Positions 35,874-47,144 of a stretch of DNA of 64,000 bases are shown here, piece after piece; the stretch's first letter is position 1, and each line of letters starts with the position of its first letter. The translations under genes and the position numbers were made by a program. The notes under the pieces were generated by a model. It did not search any database. It was not told where the DNA came from and saw only the letters and a program-made list of their open reading frames with translations. The stretch spans positions 1 through 64,000 of the forward strand of contig MU859138.1 of NCBI GenBank assembly GCA_033297205.1, given 5' to 3'. The stretch is from Pseudoneurospora amorphoporcata. Its lineage: Eukaryota > Ascomycota > Sordariomycetes > Sordariales > Sordariaceae.

Positions 35874-37207
35874 CTAGACATCATTGTATGCCAGCATCTT
35901 GGGATGTTCATCGTCGCAAACCAGCCACGCCCATGCAGCGCTGGGTGTGTAGCTCGTTGTGGTAGAGTACGGTCGTCCGTAGTCGGCTCGCTCGAAAATG
36001 GTGCCTGTGTTATCGGACATTTTCATGTTGGCGACGTTCTCGGGTGTCGCGACGGCGAGGAAGTGTTCGCGTTGGGGACCTTTTGGTAGTGCCCTGTAGT
36101 GATGTGTGTTAGTATCTCGACTCGAAGGATGAACAAGGTTCGCGAGGAAAAGCGCGCCGAGAAAAGCTGTTGCAGAGCCACTCCAAAGATGGTATAGATG
36201 ATATATATGACGGTTTGCGTGAACAGGGTGCATGGACTGGGAAGGACCCACAAGGCATTCCCAAAGATACCATGACACAAACTAGGCTCCTTCTTCAACA
36301 GCCCCTCCACCCATATACACTGCCGACCCAAGTGTATAGCCGCATCAATCTTCTCCTGAAGCGCAGGGAAGTGCTCGCGCAGCGACAGCAACGAGACGAC
36401 AAACCCCGGGGCGCCATGACAAAACTGCACCAGTCCTTTGCCAGTATGCGCATCATGTTCCGAGCTAGGCCAGTTACCAGCAGGATGCTGTAACCTCAGG
36501 AGTCTATCCAGAACCGGTTCCAGGCGGGGAGCCGTCTCGGGACTTGTCAAGACGACTTGGGTCAAGATGCCAATATCGCCATGAACAGCACCGAAATATC
36601 GCTTATCATGCCACGTCCAATTCGGTCCTCGGTTCAGAATGGTGTTGGTGAGTTCAGCAATCGCCGGGTCAACAAGCTTGTTGCTTTCCGGGACCCAATG
36701 TCGGACCAAGCGCAGGAGATACAAGGTCCCTGCTCGACCGTAGAGGATTTCATCGGGGTACTCCTCCACCTCGAGAATCTGGCTCACACAGCCGACAAAA
36801 GTCCTAACATGACTCAGGCTCGTATCCTCGTCGAAAAAAACGGCGGCGCGCACCGCCTCAAACGCGAGCTTCTCATCATGAATCCCACACCCGCGCGATC
36901 CAAGACGGAGGTTATGGCCGCGACTGCCGGAGATGTACGCTTTCGCCCAGTGGTGAGCCGTCTGGCCGCTAACCAGCAGGTCAGGCTGGCGGGCCGAGAT
37001 CTGCAGCATCAGGAGGGCGATGCCCGTCGGTCCGCTCCATAGACCCTGGAGGTGCTCGTGCGAGTAGCGACTGCGGGGAGGGTAGTTGGCGACGATGTCC
37101 TCGAGGGCGGAGGAGAGGTATTGCCAGGTTTGTTCAGGGGAGACGAGTTTGAGGAGGGAGGAAGAAGAGGGGTCCGAGAGCGTCATGTAGCGGGAGTTGT
37201 CGGCCAT
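35874..37207 (-). CDS. LanC-like (LANCL-type) protein
   Basis: Two exons (36252-37207 and 35874-36093) around a 158-nt intron (GTGGGT, ACTAAC, CTACAG) give 391 aa. LanC-type proteins form a double alpha-barrel with a zinc site. Bacterial LanC closes lanthionine rings, and animal LANCL proteins add glutathione to dehydroamino acids in damaged proteins. Characteristic glycine-rich turns are visible: LWSGPTGIALLML, ILYGRAGTLYLL, YFGAVHGDIGIL, VQFCHGAPGFVVSL and SLCHGIFGNAL. The cysteine of QFCHG and the Cys-His of LCHG match the three zinc ligands; the His of AVHGD matches the catalytic histidine. The junction restores NALALPKGPQREHFLA, which runs on into a normal C-terminus. No lanthipeptide precursor or dehydratase is nearby, so a LANCL-like housekeeping role is more likely than peptide synthesis. 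Confidence 0.87.
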
Positions 37208-39960
37208 TTTGGGATACGGAGACGTGGAGCAAGGAGCAAGGAGGCGGCGGTTGGCTGATCCTGATTCTGGAGAATAACAAACAGACTGGGAATTATGCGA
37301 TTAGAGGAGGCAATACGAGAACGATGGATCAATGGATGCGAATCAATGAATTAATTGCCTTGTTCAGTCAGGAACCAAGGCAGTAGCAAACGGAGGCATG
37401 CCGAACCATGGATGGGGGCGTTCCTGGATTATGGTGTTGATCTGAAGTAGTGACCGCGAGCGTGCCGGTTCCATCAATTTGAAGTGTGTGTTGAGGTGTT
37501 GTGTTGATCGGGAGAAGTGGAAGTCCTCAAGCTCCAAGTCGTCTGTCGTCATGATGTGCTTGCCCAAGGTACGTACCAAATATTGTGGGGTATTTGAGAC
37601 CGGCAGGCAGGCTAGAGCCAATCAGAAGCTGCAAGAAGCAATGGATAAAAGGAACAAGTGCGGGGAGGGCATCGGTAACCCCGCCGTGGATAACTTTTTG
37701 AGCTAACTGCCGGCTTCCAGGTGCCGCCGCCCGCTGTCATTGATTGCAGCTTGCAGCTTCAGCGATGGCTCAGGTTAACATTCCGATAAGATATCTGGAT
37801 ACCAACTCTGCAAGGCCGAAAGAGGGAAAGTTGTCGATCTTTTGGGCGAATGGCCAATGAATGACCTGGTGGTTTCGTTGCTTCCATCATTTGCGTTAGC
37901 ACATGAGGTTGCTGTCGGGCGCTTGGGCACTAAAATCAACACCACTTCGATTCTCTCCGGCTTCCATTTCGTCCAAGCGACACAGCATCCACTGGACCGA
38001 AGTCCATCTTGGCCTGGAATCATAGTTTGGATTTGGAATCAGATGCATGCATCATACGTTTCATTTTTGTTTTCTCCAAGACAATCGTCGGGCGCAATTT
38101 CCTCTTTCGCTCTCTATTCGTTCTGGACTTTGGCTATCGCGGTCAATCGTGCGTCTGGTGTCTCATGATCACAGCTAACAGCTACGCGATCAGGTTATGT
38201 GCCTAATTGATAGTGCACTATCACTTACTGTGCTCGGACCCACCGTTGTCTCATGTTCCTGCATTACTAAGTTTGTTTATTTTCATCTCGCTCTCTCATC
38301 GTTTCCTCCCTCCAGCAACACCAAACTCCGGTGACACTTTGGCGTCTACATTTCCATCACCGAACCTGTTCTCGGATTTTTCGACATGGTGGGGCGGATG
38401 CCAGACATTGATACGGCTCTGTCGACCGACCACTATACTCATCAATGCCTCGATGCTGGTGCGATGGGCATGCCTCGTGTATTCAGCCCAGTGTCTTGTC
38501 GGCTTCTCGATGTTGCCGTCATGCCGTCAAATATGGTTCACGGCCAGACAAACAAGGCATAGTTCAACTTTCGCCTGCCACTACATCCGCCAGATCTCGG
38601 CCGGACAGCTTGCCCTGAGCCTGCCTCGCGATTTCCACGTTTCTTATTTTCGGCCCGTTATGCGATTTAATAACTGTCCGCAGCCCTGTCCAGACGAGGA
38701 AGTTTTATGGCGGATCTCATTCACCGTGATCCTTGGCGTACACACCGGCGTAGTGCCAGTCAGCGCACGGTCAACATCCCTTGCTGATAATAGACTGCAA
38801 GGTAAGAACCCAATCGTGAGTTGGTGAAAACCAAGAAAGGAAGGATGAATTATTCTCCAATAGCAACATCGCGGCACCTGGAATCCGTCTGGGCTACCAG
38901 AGGACCACGACACAGCCATGTGTATGACGTCTAAAAGGTCTGTTCCGCGACTCTCCTATACTATAGCACTCTCATGCTATAGAATCGAACTCATATCCTT
39001 CCAGAACACACGGTGGTGTAGAGTCGCTTGGCTGAGAAATCCTCCCTTTAGAAGCTGGAACGACGCCTCAATGCAACACCGTTGCCGTCCCTTGCAAAAC
39101 CCTTGACCCTCCATTCGTGTTCCCCCAGCTGCCGAGAACCAATGAACCGCCCAACCCAGCTCCCGAGGCCCCGGGGAAAACCAAGAAAACTTGCAATCAC
39201 AAGACATCGGTTTAATTTATTTTCTCCCCTACGTAAGGGTCAATATGGTTAATCGGGGGCTTGGTAGCAACGGTCAGCCTCTACGAAAGCGCCAGAGTTA
39301 AGAGATCGTCGGCGGCCTTCACATGATTGCCTTGGAAAATGAAGCAAAACAGTTTGTGGTTCCCGAGTCTGAGCGTTACGGCTCAAGACTATTGCTGGGC
39401 ACTGATGGCTAATGACGTAGCATTATAGCCTCTATGTGTTTCACCGATATCGACGAGACATTGCAAGACAGACAGCAGTCAACCAGGCAGGACATGCAGA
39501 GACGGCATCGAAATCAATATTGTAATCTCGGGGTCTGATCGCAACTTTCTTGCCTGAGTCCAAGTTCCCGTCGTCACTACGAGGCTCAACGTATGAACGC
39601 AACTCAGAAAACAGGACGACTTGAGACACCCGCACGTGGTAGCCTGGGATAGACTACCACACGCCAGTAACCGGCTATGTGAGAAGTTATGGAATCTCGG
39701 GAATCGTCGTCATGGTGGTGGTGGTGGTGGTGCGGCTGGATTCAGGAACGGACGGGAGGTAACCCAACTCCCAAGTGGAAAGGTTGACGACGTCAACACC
39801 CTCTTGTCTCCTCTGTCATGAGTCTCAAGATTTGTGTATAAGAAGGACGACGACCTCTGCTTCCCTCCACATCTTTTTCCCATCATCATCAGCTCAACAG
39901 TCAACACTCTACAAGCACTTCAACCAACCAAAACCAACAACTACTTCACCAACCATCAAA
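37208..39960. other. 2.75-kb spacer upstream of the hydrophobin
   Basis: Divergent promoter region between the LanC-like gene and the hydrophobin. A plus-strand 206-codon frame (38207-38827) and smaller ones show no motif or compositional support. A GGT run lies at 39714-39732. Nothing else was recognised. Confidence 0.5.
39837..39842 (+). promoter_or_regulatory. TATA-like box of the hydrophobin gene
   Basis: TATAAG 124 nt upstream of the ATG, followed by a CT- and CAA-rich leader. This is typical of highly expressed fungal genes. Confidence 0.5.
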
Positions 39961-40469
39961 ATGCAGTTCACCATCGCCACCGTCCTCTCCCTTCTCACCG
40001 TCGCTCTCGCCGCTCCCGCCGCGGTCATCGAGCGTCAGGTCCCTTACACCCCTTGCTCCGGCCTCTACGGCACCGCCCAGTGCTGCGCTACCGACGTCCT
40101 CGGCGTCGCTGACCTTGACTGCGCCAACCGTGAGTTTACCTATTCCTTCCTTATATAACCACCAAACCCTACCCTAGCCGCCCTAAAATTGACCCAGCAT
40201 CCATTCATCAATACAAAGCAAAGCAGATAACTAACGTAATTCCTCCTCATCACAGCCCCCGTCGCCGTCGCCAACCCCACCGAGTTCCAGACTGCCTGCG
40301 CTGCTATCGGCCAGCGCGCTCGCTGCTGCGTTCTTCCCATTGTGAGTTTTTGTCTCAGTTCGGCTTGTATGAGTAGGGGTCATAGGAAGATAGATGCTAA
40401 CCGTTGATATTTGAAACAATTCAGCTTGGCCAGAGCGTCCTCTGCCAGGACCCTGCTGGTCTCTCCTAA
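39961..40469 (+). CDS. Class II hydrophobin
   Basis: Three exons (39961-40129, 40256-40341, 40425-40469) give 99 aa. Hydrophobins are secreted proteins that self-assemble at air-water interfaces and coat hyphae and spores. A signal peptide covers about residues 1-18 (VALAAPAA region), followed by a possible Kex2-type cut after IERQ or nearby. Eight cysteines follow the class II spacing C-x8-CC-x11-C-x16-C-x8-CC-x10-C. The first intron interrupts between CAN and PPVAV, where many class II genes carry one, and the second follows VLPI. Both have GTGAGT donors. The gene is flanked by large spacers. Confidence 0.95.
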
Positions 40470-41082
40470 AGAAAGGGCTATGATGATCTAAAGTGATTGT
40501 CTTGTGCATCTATCTATCTATCAATCATTGTACTATCTATCATGTCTTTGGACATGGAGCTACCTACATTGTTGATGTTGTTGTTGGAGTAATCCCGTGT
40601 TAGCTGGTTCTGTTTTGCTTTACTTTTGAGTTTTGAGATTCAGTTCGAGTTTCTGGAATGGGCTCGAGGAGAAGTGAAGGAGGTGATAGTAGGTAGTTTT
40701 GGAGATATATATCATAATCAGGGAATTGAAGCTTTTCAACTCCCGTTCGCACCCAAGTTCTTGAAACTAGTGATTCTGATGATATTCTTCAACATGGCAA
40801 TTGCATCTCACATAACAACAGAAGGAGAAATAATCACGTGTAAATAACATTATAACAATAACAGATTTTGAAAGCCAGAGGTCACTCACTACCTACGTGA
40901 TAGAAAGACAGTCCAGGCAACCCGGTTTGCTCTAGTTTTAGCCGAGCGAGCGCAGAGGTACCTGTAGATAACCTTTCGGCTGAAGATGCAATCTCAACCA
41001 CCATAAGGACATGTGAACTTCCAACCAGATTCAACGTCAACATGGAAGATTTCAACCAGTCACACAAGTGCAACTGGGATAC

Positions 41083-41107
41083 AAAAAAAAAAAAAAAAAA
41101 AAAAAAA
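41083..41107. repeat. 25-nt A homopolymer
   Basis: An uninterrupted A run 113 bp left of the first long T run, giving an A-run/T-run inverted arrangement. Confidence 0.9.
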
Positions 41108-41218
41108 TATTCGGAGAATGCAGATAGCTCAGTAAGGTAATAAAACACCATGTCTCGATCATTCAAAAAGTCACAGCTTTGTCGTGTGGTTGTTTCTTGC
41201 CTCAAACCACACAAAGAT

Positions 41219-41220
<2 letters not shown>

Positions 41221-41263
<43 letters not shown>

Positions 41264-41428
41264 AAAAGGGTGTAATTTTTGAAGTGTTAGGGGTTTTGAG
41301 TTTTTTTGTTTTTTTAATTTGNNNNNNNNNNCCTAATAAAATTGGTTTTATTGGTTTTCTTGGTTTGTTTTTGGTTTGGTTGGTTTTTTTTGGACCTTTT
41401 CCTTTTTTTTTTACGTGGTTTAAAAAAA

Positions 41429-41479
<51 letters not shown>
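41221..41479. repeat. Paired T homopolymers around a 10-N assembly gap
   Basis: T42 at 41221-41262, T-rich low-complexity sequence, ten N at 41322-41331, more T/G-only sequence, then T47 at 41433-41479. The intervening sequence is almost devoid of C on this strand (GGTTTTATTGGTTTTCTTGG). This looks like read-through slippage past a homopolymer rather than genuine unique sequence. Treat 41221-41479 as unreliable. Confidence 0.85.
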
Positions 41480-42116
41480 CCAACCTGAGAAAAGATTTCA
41501 CTTGCTAGGCTATTCCAGTTGTTTGGTTGTTAACTTGACTGCATAACATAACCAGCTTGTTTGTTTTTTCACCCCCTCTATCTGAACAGCAGGAGAGAGA
41601 TGGTGAATCCACGATGGGAAAAAAATTCAACAGATTAACTCCAAGACGTCGGAACCATGCAAGCTACCGTACCTATGCGTTTGTTCCAAAATCGTCTCTG
41701 CCAATGTCGGGATAGTGTTAATAGTGTGATTGCATGTACCATCATATCTTTTAATTGAACCTGACTGTATGCATCACAACGTGACACACAACCACTAACG
41801 AGGAATAGGATCTCGGAGATGGATGGAGGATGGGGAGGCAAGATTAGGATGGTGTCAACAAACAAGAGAGCGATGGGCAACGAAAAAGACGCGGCGATGG
41901 CGGAAGGTCAGGGGAACAACGGGCACTGAACCCCGGATTTGTGATCTGACTCGGATGCTCGATCCGATCATCATCAAACAATATTAGGTTGTAAAGTGGT
42001 GTCATTAACAGCATCGTATTATCATCACCATACTGTGTACAGCCTACGCAGTTCCCTACGCCATGTTCATGTCTTTCCCACTACTACACTGGACTGCCTC
42101 TCATCCTCCCCCAGAC

Positions 42117-42910
42117 TCAGAGTATCATGACACCAGCAACAACGGCGGCACCGAGCGCCATCAGCCCTCCTCCACGGACAACGACACCAGCACTCTTGTC
42201 CCCGCTCGTTCCCGAAGGAGCTGCCGAAGGAGCCGGCGTCTCAACCGGCGCCTCAACGTGCTCTCCAACCAACTGGCTCAACTCAGCATCGCTGGTATAA
42301 TCCGCGGTAACGCCCGTGCTGTTGGTGCAAGAGCTTGGCTTGTTGGAGTTGGTTCCTTGGACGAAGTTGACGACGGAGCACTGTTTTGTTTCCCTTACGT
42401 TAGCATCTCTTTCACTCCCCTCTGTTCTGTCTTTTCATCCAACCCATGACAGTTTCTCCGTAGAAAGAAAGACAAAAAGAAAGACAAAAAGCTTACCTGG
42501 AAAAGCGTGCCATCCCCACTTCCACCCACAACGCCCACAACGCCCTTCTTGCCCACCCACCCCTTCGGCGCCGTCACCTTTTGGCTGCACAAATCACCCA
42601 GCCCGCTCTGCTGGACGATGGGGTAAAGCTGCGTCCAGTTCCCCTCTGTCACTTCCTGCACAGAAGCACGGAAAAGCCAGTTATACTGCGGATGGCCCGA
42701 GTGCAGGGAGATAAAGTCGCCGTCGACGTGGAAGTCCGTGACGGTGAATTTGGAGTCGGTGGAGGAGAGGGAGGGCACGATGGCGCCGCAGGGGGCGTTG
42801 GGTTCTTTGGATTCGTCGATGGAGGAGCCTTCGAGGGAGGGGGGGTAGTTGATTGTGAAGTGGGCGGTTGTGAGGGTTGTGAGGGAGAGGAGGAGGGATA
42901 AGGAGCGCAT
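42117..42910 (-). CDS. BIM1/X325 LPMO-like copper-binding GPI-anchored protein
   Basis: Two exons (42497-42910 and 42117-42380) around a 116-nt intron give 225 aa. The family has an LPMO-like fold but lacks oxidase activity. In Cryptococcus, Bim1 works with the copper transporter Ctr1 in copper uptake. Signal cleavage after residue 16 exposes an N-terminal histidine (TTA|HFTINYPPSLEGSS), as needed for the copper brace. Further His and Asp residues lie in FHVDGDFISLHSGHPQY. Four cysteines (APCGA, DLCSQ, QCSVV, SSCTN) could form two disulfides; the QCSVV one is created by the splice junction. A Pro/Ser spacer and a hydrophobic tail (GGLMALGAAVVAGVMIL) after SGDKSAG fit GPI anchoring. An ACA-type repeat lies just upstream of the ATG in the leader. 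The divergent neighbour is a metalloreductase. Confidence 0.87.
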
Positions 42911-42924
42911 GGTGGTGGTGGTGG

Positions 42925-42959
<35 letters not shown>

Positions 42960-43768
42960 GGTTCGGCGTGGGTGGGAGAAGAAACTGAAGCCGGCGGGCA
43001 GTTTGGGTGGTGGTGTGCGTGGCTTATTGTTGTCGATGATGATGGTGGTGGTTGTTGGTCGAGAACGGGAGGATGTTGGTATCCGAACGACGCGATGTCG
43101 ATGTGTGTGTGACTCGGGATATGGATTAATTGAAGAAGTGGGAAGAGGAGTGCAGGCGGGCGCGAGGTAAATAAAGGCTGCAGACTGTGCAGGCAAGGCG
43201 CAACGGGACGGCGGATGTAGACAATGTGGATGGATGCTTGGAAATAATTGACAAATACGTACAATGCGATCCTGCTTTCTGTTTCAATAGCTGTGCTGTG
43301 GATCTAGAACGGGACGGGAAACAAAAAACCGCGCGGCAAATGTCAGGTACAACCAGCCGTTCATCCACTCCTCCGGGAAACCACGTTTTGGTGATTGAGT
43401 GATGACCTCGCTTTCGAGATTGTTTTGGTTCATCGATGTCATGGACGACAGGATGAATTGTCGGGTTCGGAGACTTACATTATCAAAACGCAAACATTAC
43501 CTGTGTCACTGGACCTCCGTTAGGAAGTTTGAAGTTGAATGAGTTGGGGAGATGTTGAGACTCACCGCATTGGATCCAATGCTGTGCCTGTTGATCGGTT
43601 GGGATGTCTTGCTCCACAAACTTGCGCAAACACGACAAAGGGGAAAGTTCGAGGTTGCACCACCAAACGAGGCAAGAACGGAATCTCCATGTAACTTTTG
43701 CTAGCCGAGCCGCATTCTTTCCATTCCAGCTTCTCCCTTCTTTTGCTATGTGTTTCATATCACAATGT

Positions 43769-43776
43769 TGAGCAAA
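43769..43776 (-). promoter_or_regulatory. Mac1-type copper response element candidate (TTTGCTCA)
   Basis: TGAGCAAA on the plus strand equals TTTGCTCA, the full Mac1 consensus used for copper-starvation genes in yeast. It lies 859 bp upstream of the copper protein ATG. A single 8-mer is weak evidence; the second copy near the reductase strengthens it. Confidence 0.35.
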
Positions 43777-44992
43777 GGCTCTGTTTGCGCTGTCAAGAAC
43801 CGAACAGTTTTCTTGTTGTCTGTCGTCCTCCTGAAGTGGAAGTTGAACAAGTGGGACAACAAGCTCCAAGGTGGGGGGGGAGGGGGGTTGCAGTGCTGCA
43901 CATAAGTTGACACGCTTAACCCTTTCGGGCCGTATAAATGGCCCTACCGCTAAGCCCTAATCAGTAAAGCGCGAGATTTGCGAGTGGGTTTGAGCAAGTT
44001 GTGGCCCCACTAGCGCGCCCGAGTTGCCGAACACAGGGTCCATCCACGGTTTCCACACGAACCATTCACCGAGCCAGTAACAACTTGCTCTTACCCATCT
44101 TCGACAAGGTTTTCTTTCCAATCGCATTTCGTTGATTTCGACATGAAAGTTGGTCTCGTTGAATTTGCGCCGCTTCGCATGCCAGATCGACGACGAGCCG
44201 AACTCACCAGATGACACATTCTACGGTCGAAAACCATTGCCATACGAGGAACACACAAAAGGACTACAGTACCTATATCATTCTGGAATCCCATTTTCAG
44301 CCTCAGCTTCTTCTTTCACCGACTTCTCTGCGGTCTAGCCTTTTTTCCCTCTCGTGGCGAGAAGCGGCTCCCGATGCTACCTTTGGTTCGGTAAACGGTT
44401 CGGACAGCAGTTCGTCTTCTCTTGGCCTCTCATTTAGGTGTCTTGGGGATTCCGAGGAAAACAATTATCTTCCATCTCTACCTATCTGATCTTCAGAAAG
44501 AAGAGAGAAATGGACGACCCATAGAACATCGGTCGTCACAAGGTTCAAGTGTGTTTTTCCAATTCTTGGTATTTATTGCGGTGCGGCGCACGCCTCCTCC
44601 ATCCAGGCCGCGCACGACCATTTTCTTTACCGAAGAAACTTGCTCATCCATCAGGGACCTGCGACCCGCCCCCCACCCCATCTTGACAAATACCTACCCA
44701 ACCGTCTGACATTTCCCTTTTTTGAATTCAATTTTACATTCGATACTGCTGGTCGGTTTTCCTCATCATATCTTCACTTCTTCAACTGCTTGTTACTGCA
44801 TTCATCGCATATCGTGTTGCCTTTGGTAGGCGATCCCTGTTCAAACCGCCGAATTGTCCTGGGACTCCAGACGACGAACCATGACATAAACTATCCAGCG
44901 CATCGCCAGATTCATCATAAAACGTCATAAAACAAAAGTGAAAGAACTGCGTCAGAGACAGGACCGCGCAAATGCAAAAGAAACCTGGGGAT

Positions 44993-45000
44993 TGAGCAAA
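44993..45000 (-). promoter_or_regulatory. Second Mac1-type copper response element candidate
   Basis: TGAGCAAA again, 52 bp upstream of the metalloreductase ATG. It may lie in the leader if transcription starts further up. An 8-mer is expected about twice per 64 kb by chance on both strands; two in 2.1 kb is suggestive. Confidence 0.35.
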
Positions 45001-45052
45001 GATTGAACATCCCGCAGACCGACTGCCTTGTGGCAGGTCCCAAAACAACAAG

Positions 45053-46800
45053 ATGGACAAGATGGAGCGCAGACACGAGGGCCACCACATGTCGATGGGG
45101 GGTCCGGATTCCTTTCAGACAACAAACATGGGACTAGCCCAAGATTTCTGGTACATCGTTGTCGCCGTACTGGGATTTCTGGCACTATGTCGACTTGTCA
45201 ACCTCTATAAGGCGCGATCGAGGTTTGTTTACTCACTCCCCTTACCCCTTTCCACCACCTCACTTCAGACAATATACTAAACCCTCCCCCCCAAGGCTAC
45301 AAAAGCGCTTCGCCAACTCAGTCCAATACCCAACAAAACCCAGCAACCAATTCCTCGAAATCTGGGCAACCCTAACCGCCCTCATCCGCGAGTCCAGCTA
45401 CCCGCAACTCTACGTCCCCTCAACATGGTTCTCCTGGATGACTCCCCCACCACTAGGACGGGTCATCACTCTTCTGGTCTACTGGGCCATCATCATCAGC
45501 ATGATGACCGCCAACGCCATCAAGCACGACGCCTTCTTCTGGGAGCGCATCGGGTTCCGCAACGCTTGGGTCACTGTCATGCAGATGCCTTTGCTTTACC
45601 TGCTGGCGAGCAAGTGCAGCATCATCGGGTGGATCGCGGGGACGGGCCATGAGAGGCTCAACTGGCTGCATCGCTGGGTGGGCAGGACCATGTTTGTCAC
45701 GGGCGCGGTGCATGGCTGGCATTTCTTTGTCGAGTGGCAGCGGGCCGATATGGTCGACTATCAGATGAACATGATGGGCACGGTCAAGTACGGTTTTGGC
45801 GCCTGGGCGGTGTTGGGCTGGTCGTTGATTTCGGGGTTCGCGCCTTTGCGGAGGTTGGGGTATGAGTTCTTTGTGTTGCAGCACCTGGTCAGTGCCGTCT
45901 TGTTCATCTGGTTGGTTTATCGCCATATCCCGGTCGAGGCGAGGTGGAATGTTTGGTTCTCGATTGGGGCGCTTTGCTTTGATCGTGCTTGCAGGTCGGT
46001 CTTGCTGGTGTGGCAGAACGTCAAGTTTAGGCCCAACAGGTCCAAGTGCAAGGGAGGTCAGAGGATCGGACACCTTGCCCAGATCAGGGCCGTTGGTGAC
46101 TCCATCACCGTCATCAACATCAAGGATGTCCACTTCAAGTGGAAGGCGGGACAGCATCTCTACCTCTGGGTGCCGGCCATCGGGCCCGTGGAAGCGCATC
46201 CGTACACCATCGCCTGCGCGCATCAGCTCCCGGAGACATGCATCTGCAACAGCATCCAGCTCGTCGTCCGCAAGCACGGCGGCTTCTCCAAACGACTACA
46301 CGAACGCGCGGTCAAAGACCACGCCCAAGGCAGGAAAGGAAACTACACCGTCTTTGTCTCCGGGCCCTACGGCATGCCGCCCCGTCTTGACATGTACGAA
46401 ACAGTCATCTTGATCTCCGCCTCCACGGGAGCCTCGTTCACCTTACCCATCCTCGAGGACCTCGTCGCAAGCGCCTCGACCAATTGCATCAAGCGAATCG
46501 ACTTCCTCCTCACCACCAAACAAGGCGAGGAGATAGACTTTTACGTCAAGCGTCTCGACGAGTTTCTCGATCGCGCCAAGGAGGTAGGTATTGAATTGCT
46601 GGTGCACATGGCTATTACCCGCAGCAGCAGCCCTTCACTGCCGCCTACTTCTATTCTACCGACCACCAGGACAGAAGGGAAATCACCATCGAGGTCATCT
46701 TCCTGGCGTAGTGGTGGTAGCCGCAACCTAGGCCAGATCCGAAGCATCGAAGATGGCCCTAACTCAATCCACAACTCTGGGGGCCAGGAGAAGGGGTCAC

Positions 46801-46839
<39 letters not shown>

Positions 46840-47144
46840 CCGGTGGCGGGCGAGACATGGAAGATAAAACCCTCCCCAGTCTCACACCCCACCGTCGACG
46901 ACCACTCAGCCATGGCAGCGCTGATTCGCACGTGCATCACTCGACCACGAGACCGGATATCGCGGCGTTCATCAGGGCGCCGGTAGAAGCAACGGGAGGA
47001 GAGACCAAGGTGGTGGTTTGTGGAGGACCGAGTCTGGTTGCGAAGGTGAGGAATTGCGTGGCGGGGTTGGCGGATGAGAGGGCGGTGCACAAGGGGACGG
47101 GGGCGCAGGGGATTGGGCTGTTTGTGGAGGAGTATTCGTTTTGA
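45053..47144 (+). CDS. Ferric/cupric reductase (FRE-type flavocytochrome)
   Basis: Two exons (45053-45222, 45296-47144) around a 73-nt intron give 672 aa. FRE proteins pass electrons from NADPH through FAD and two hemes to extracellular Fe(III) or Cu(II). After a short N-terminus (MDKMERRHEGHHMSMGG) come a first membrane helix (FWYIVVAVLGFLALC) and the ferric reductase domain. The bis-heme ligands His182/His196 and His253/His267 show the usual spacing of 14. The FAD motif is HPYTIA (358-363); the NADPH site includes SGPYG (412-416) and ISASTGASFTLPIL. A disordered insert (about 525-620) contains a polyasparagine run encoded by an AAC repeat. The C-terminal VVVCGGPSLVAKVRNCV completes the NADPH fold. 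No classical signal peptide is seen. Divergent from the BIM1-like gene. Confidence 0.93.

Larger units (their letters stand above)
40470..42116. other. Spacer with homopolymers and an assembly gap
   Basis: Downstream of the hydrophobin and of the BIM1-like gene. Apart from the homopolymers and the N gap listed separately, only short unsupported frames are present. Confidence 0.6.
42911..45052. other. Divergent intergenic region of the copper protein and metalloreductase
   Basis: 2.1 kb between two divergent genes. It contains a GTT run at 42925-42957 (5' leader of the copper protein) and two TGAGCAAA sites listed separately. Reading frames inside are short and unsupported. Confidence 0.6.

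Noticed and set aside
35874..37207. Lanthipeptide biosynthetic cluster around the LanC-like gene
   Set aside because: No LanB/LanM dehydratase, protease, exporter or precursor peptide could be identified nearby.
38207..38827. 206-codon plus-strand ORF
   Set aside because: No motif, unsuited composition, isolated in a spacer with similar frames on both strands.
38950..39060. tRNA-like text (GAGTTCGATTC on the minus strand)
   Set aside because: T-arm stem does not pair and no matching acceptor stem, D-arm or anticodon arm could be folded.
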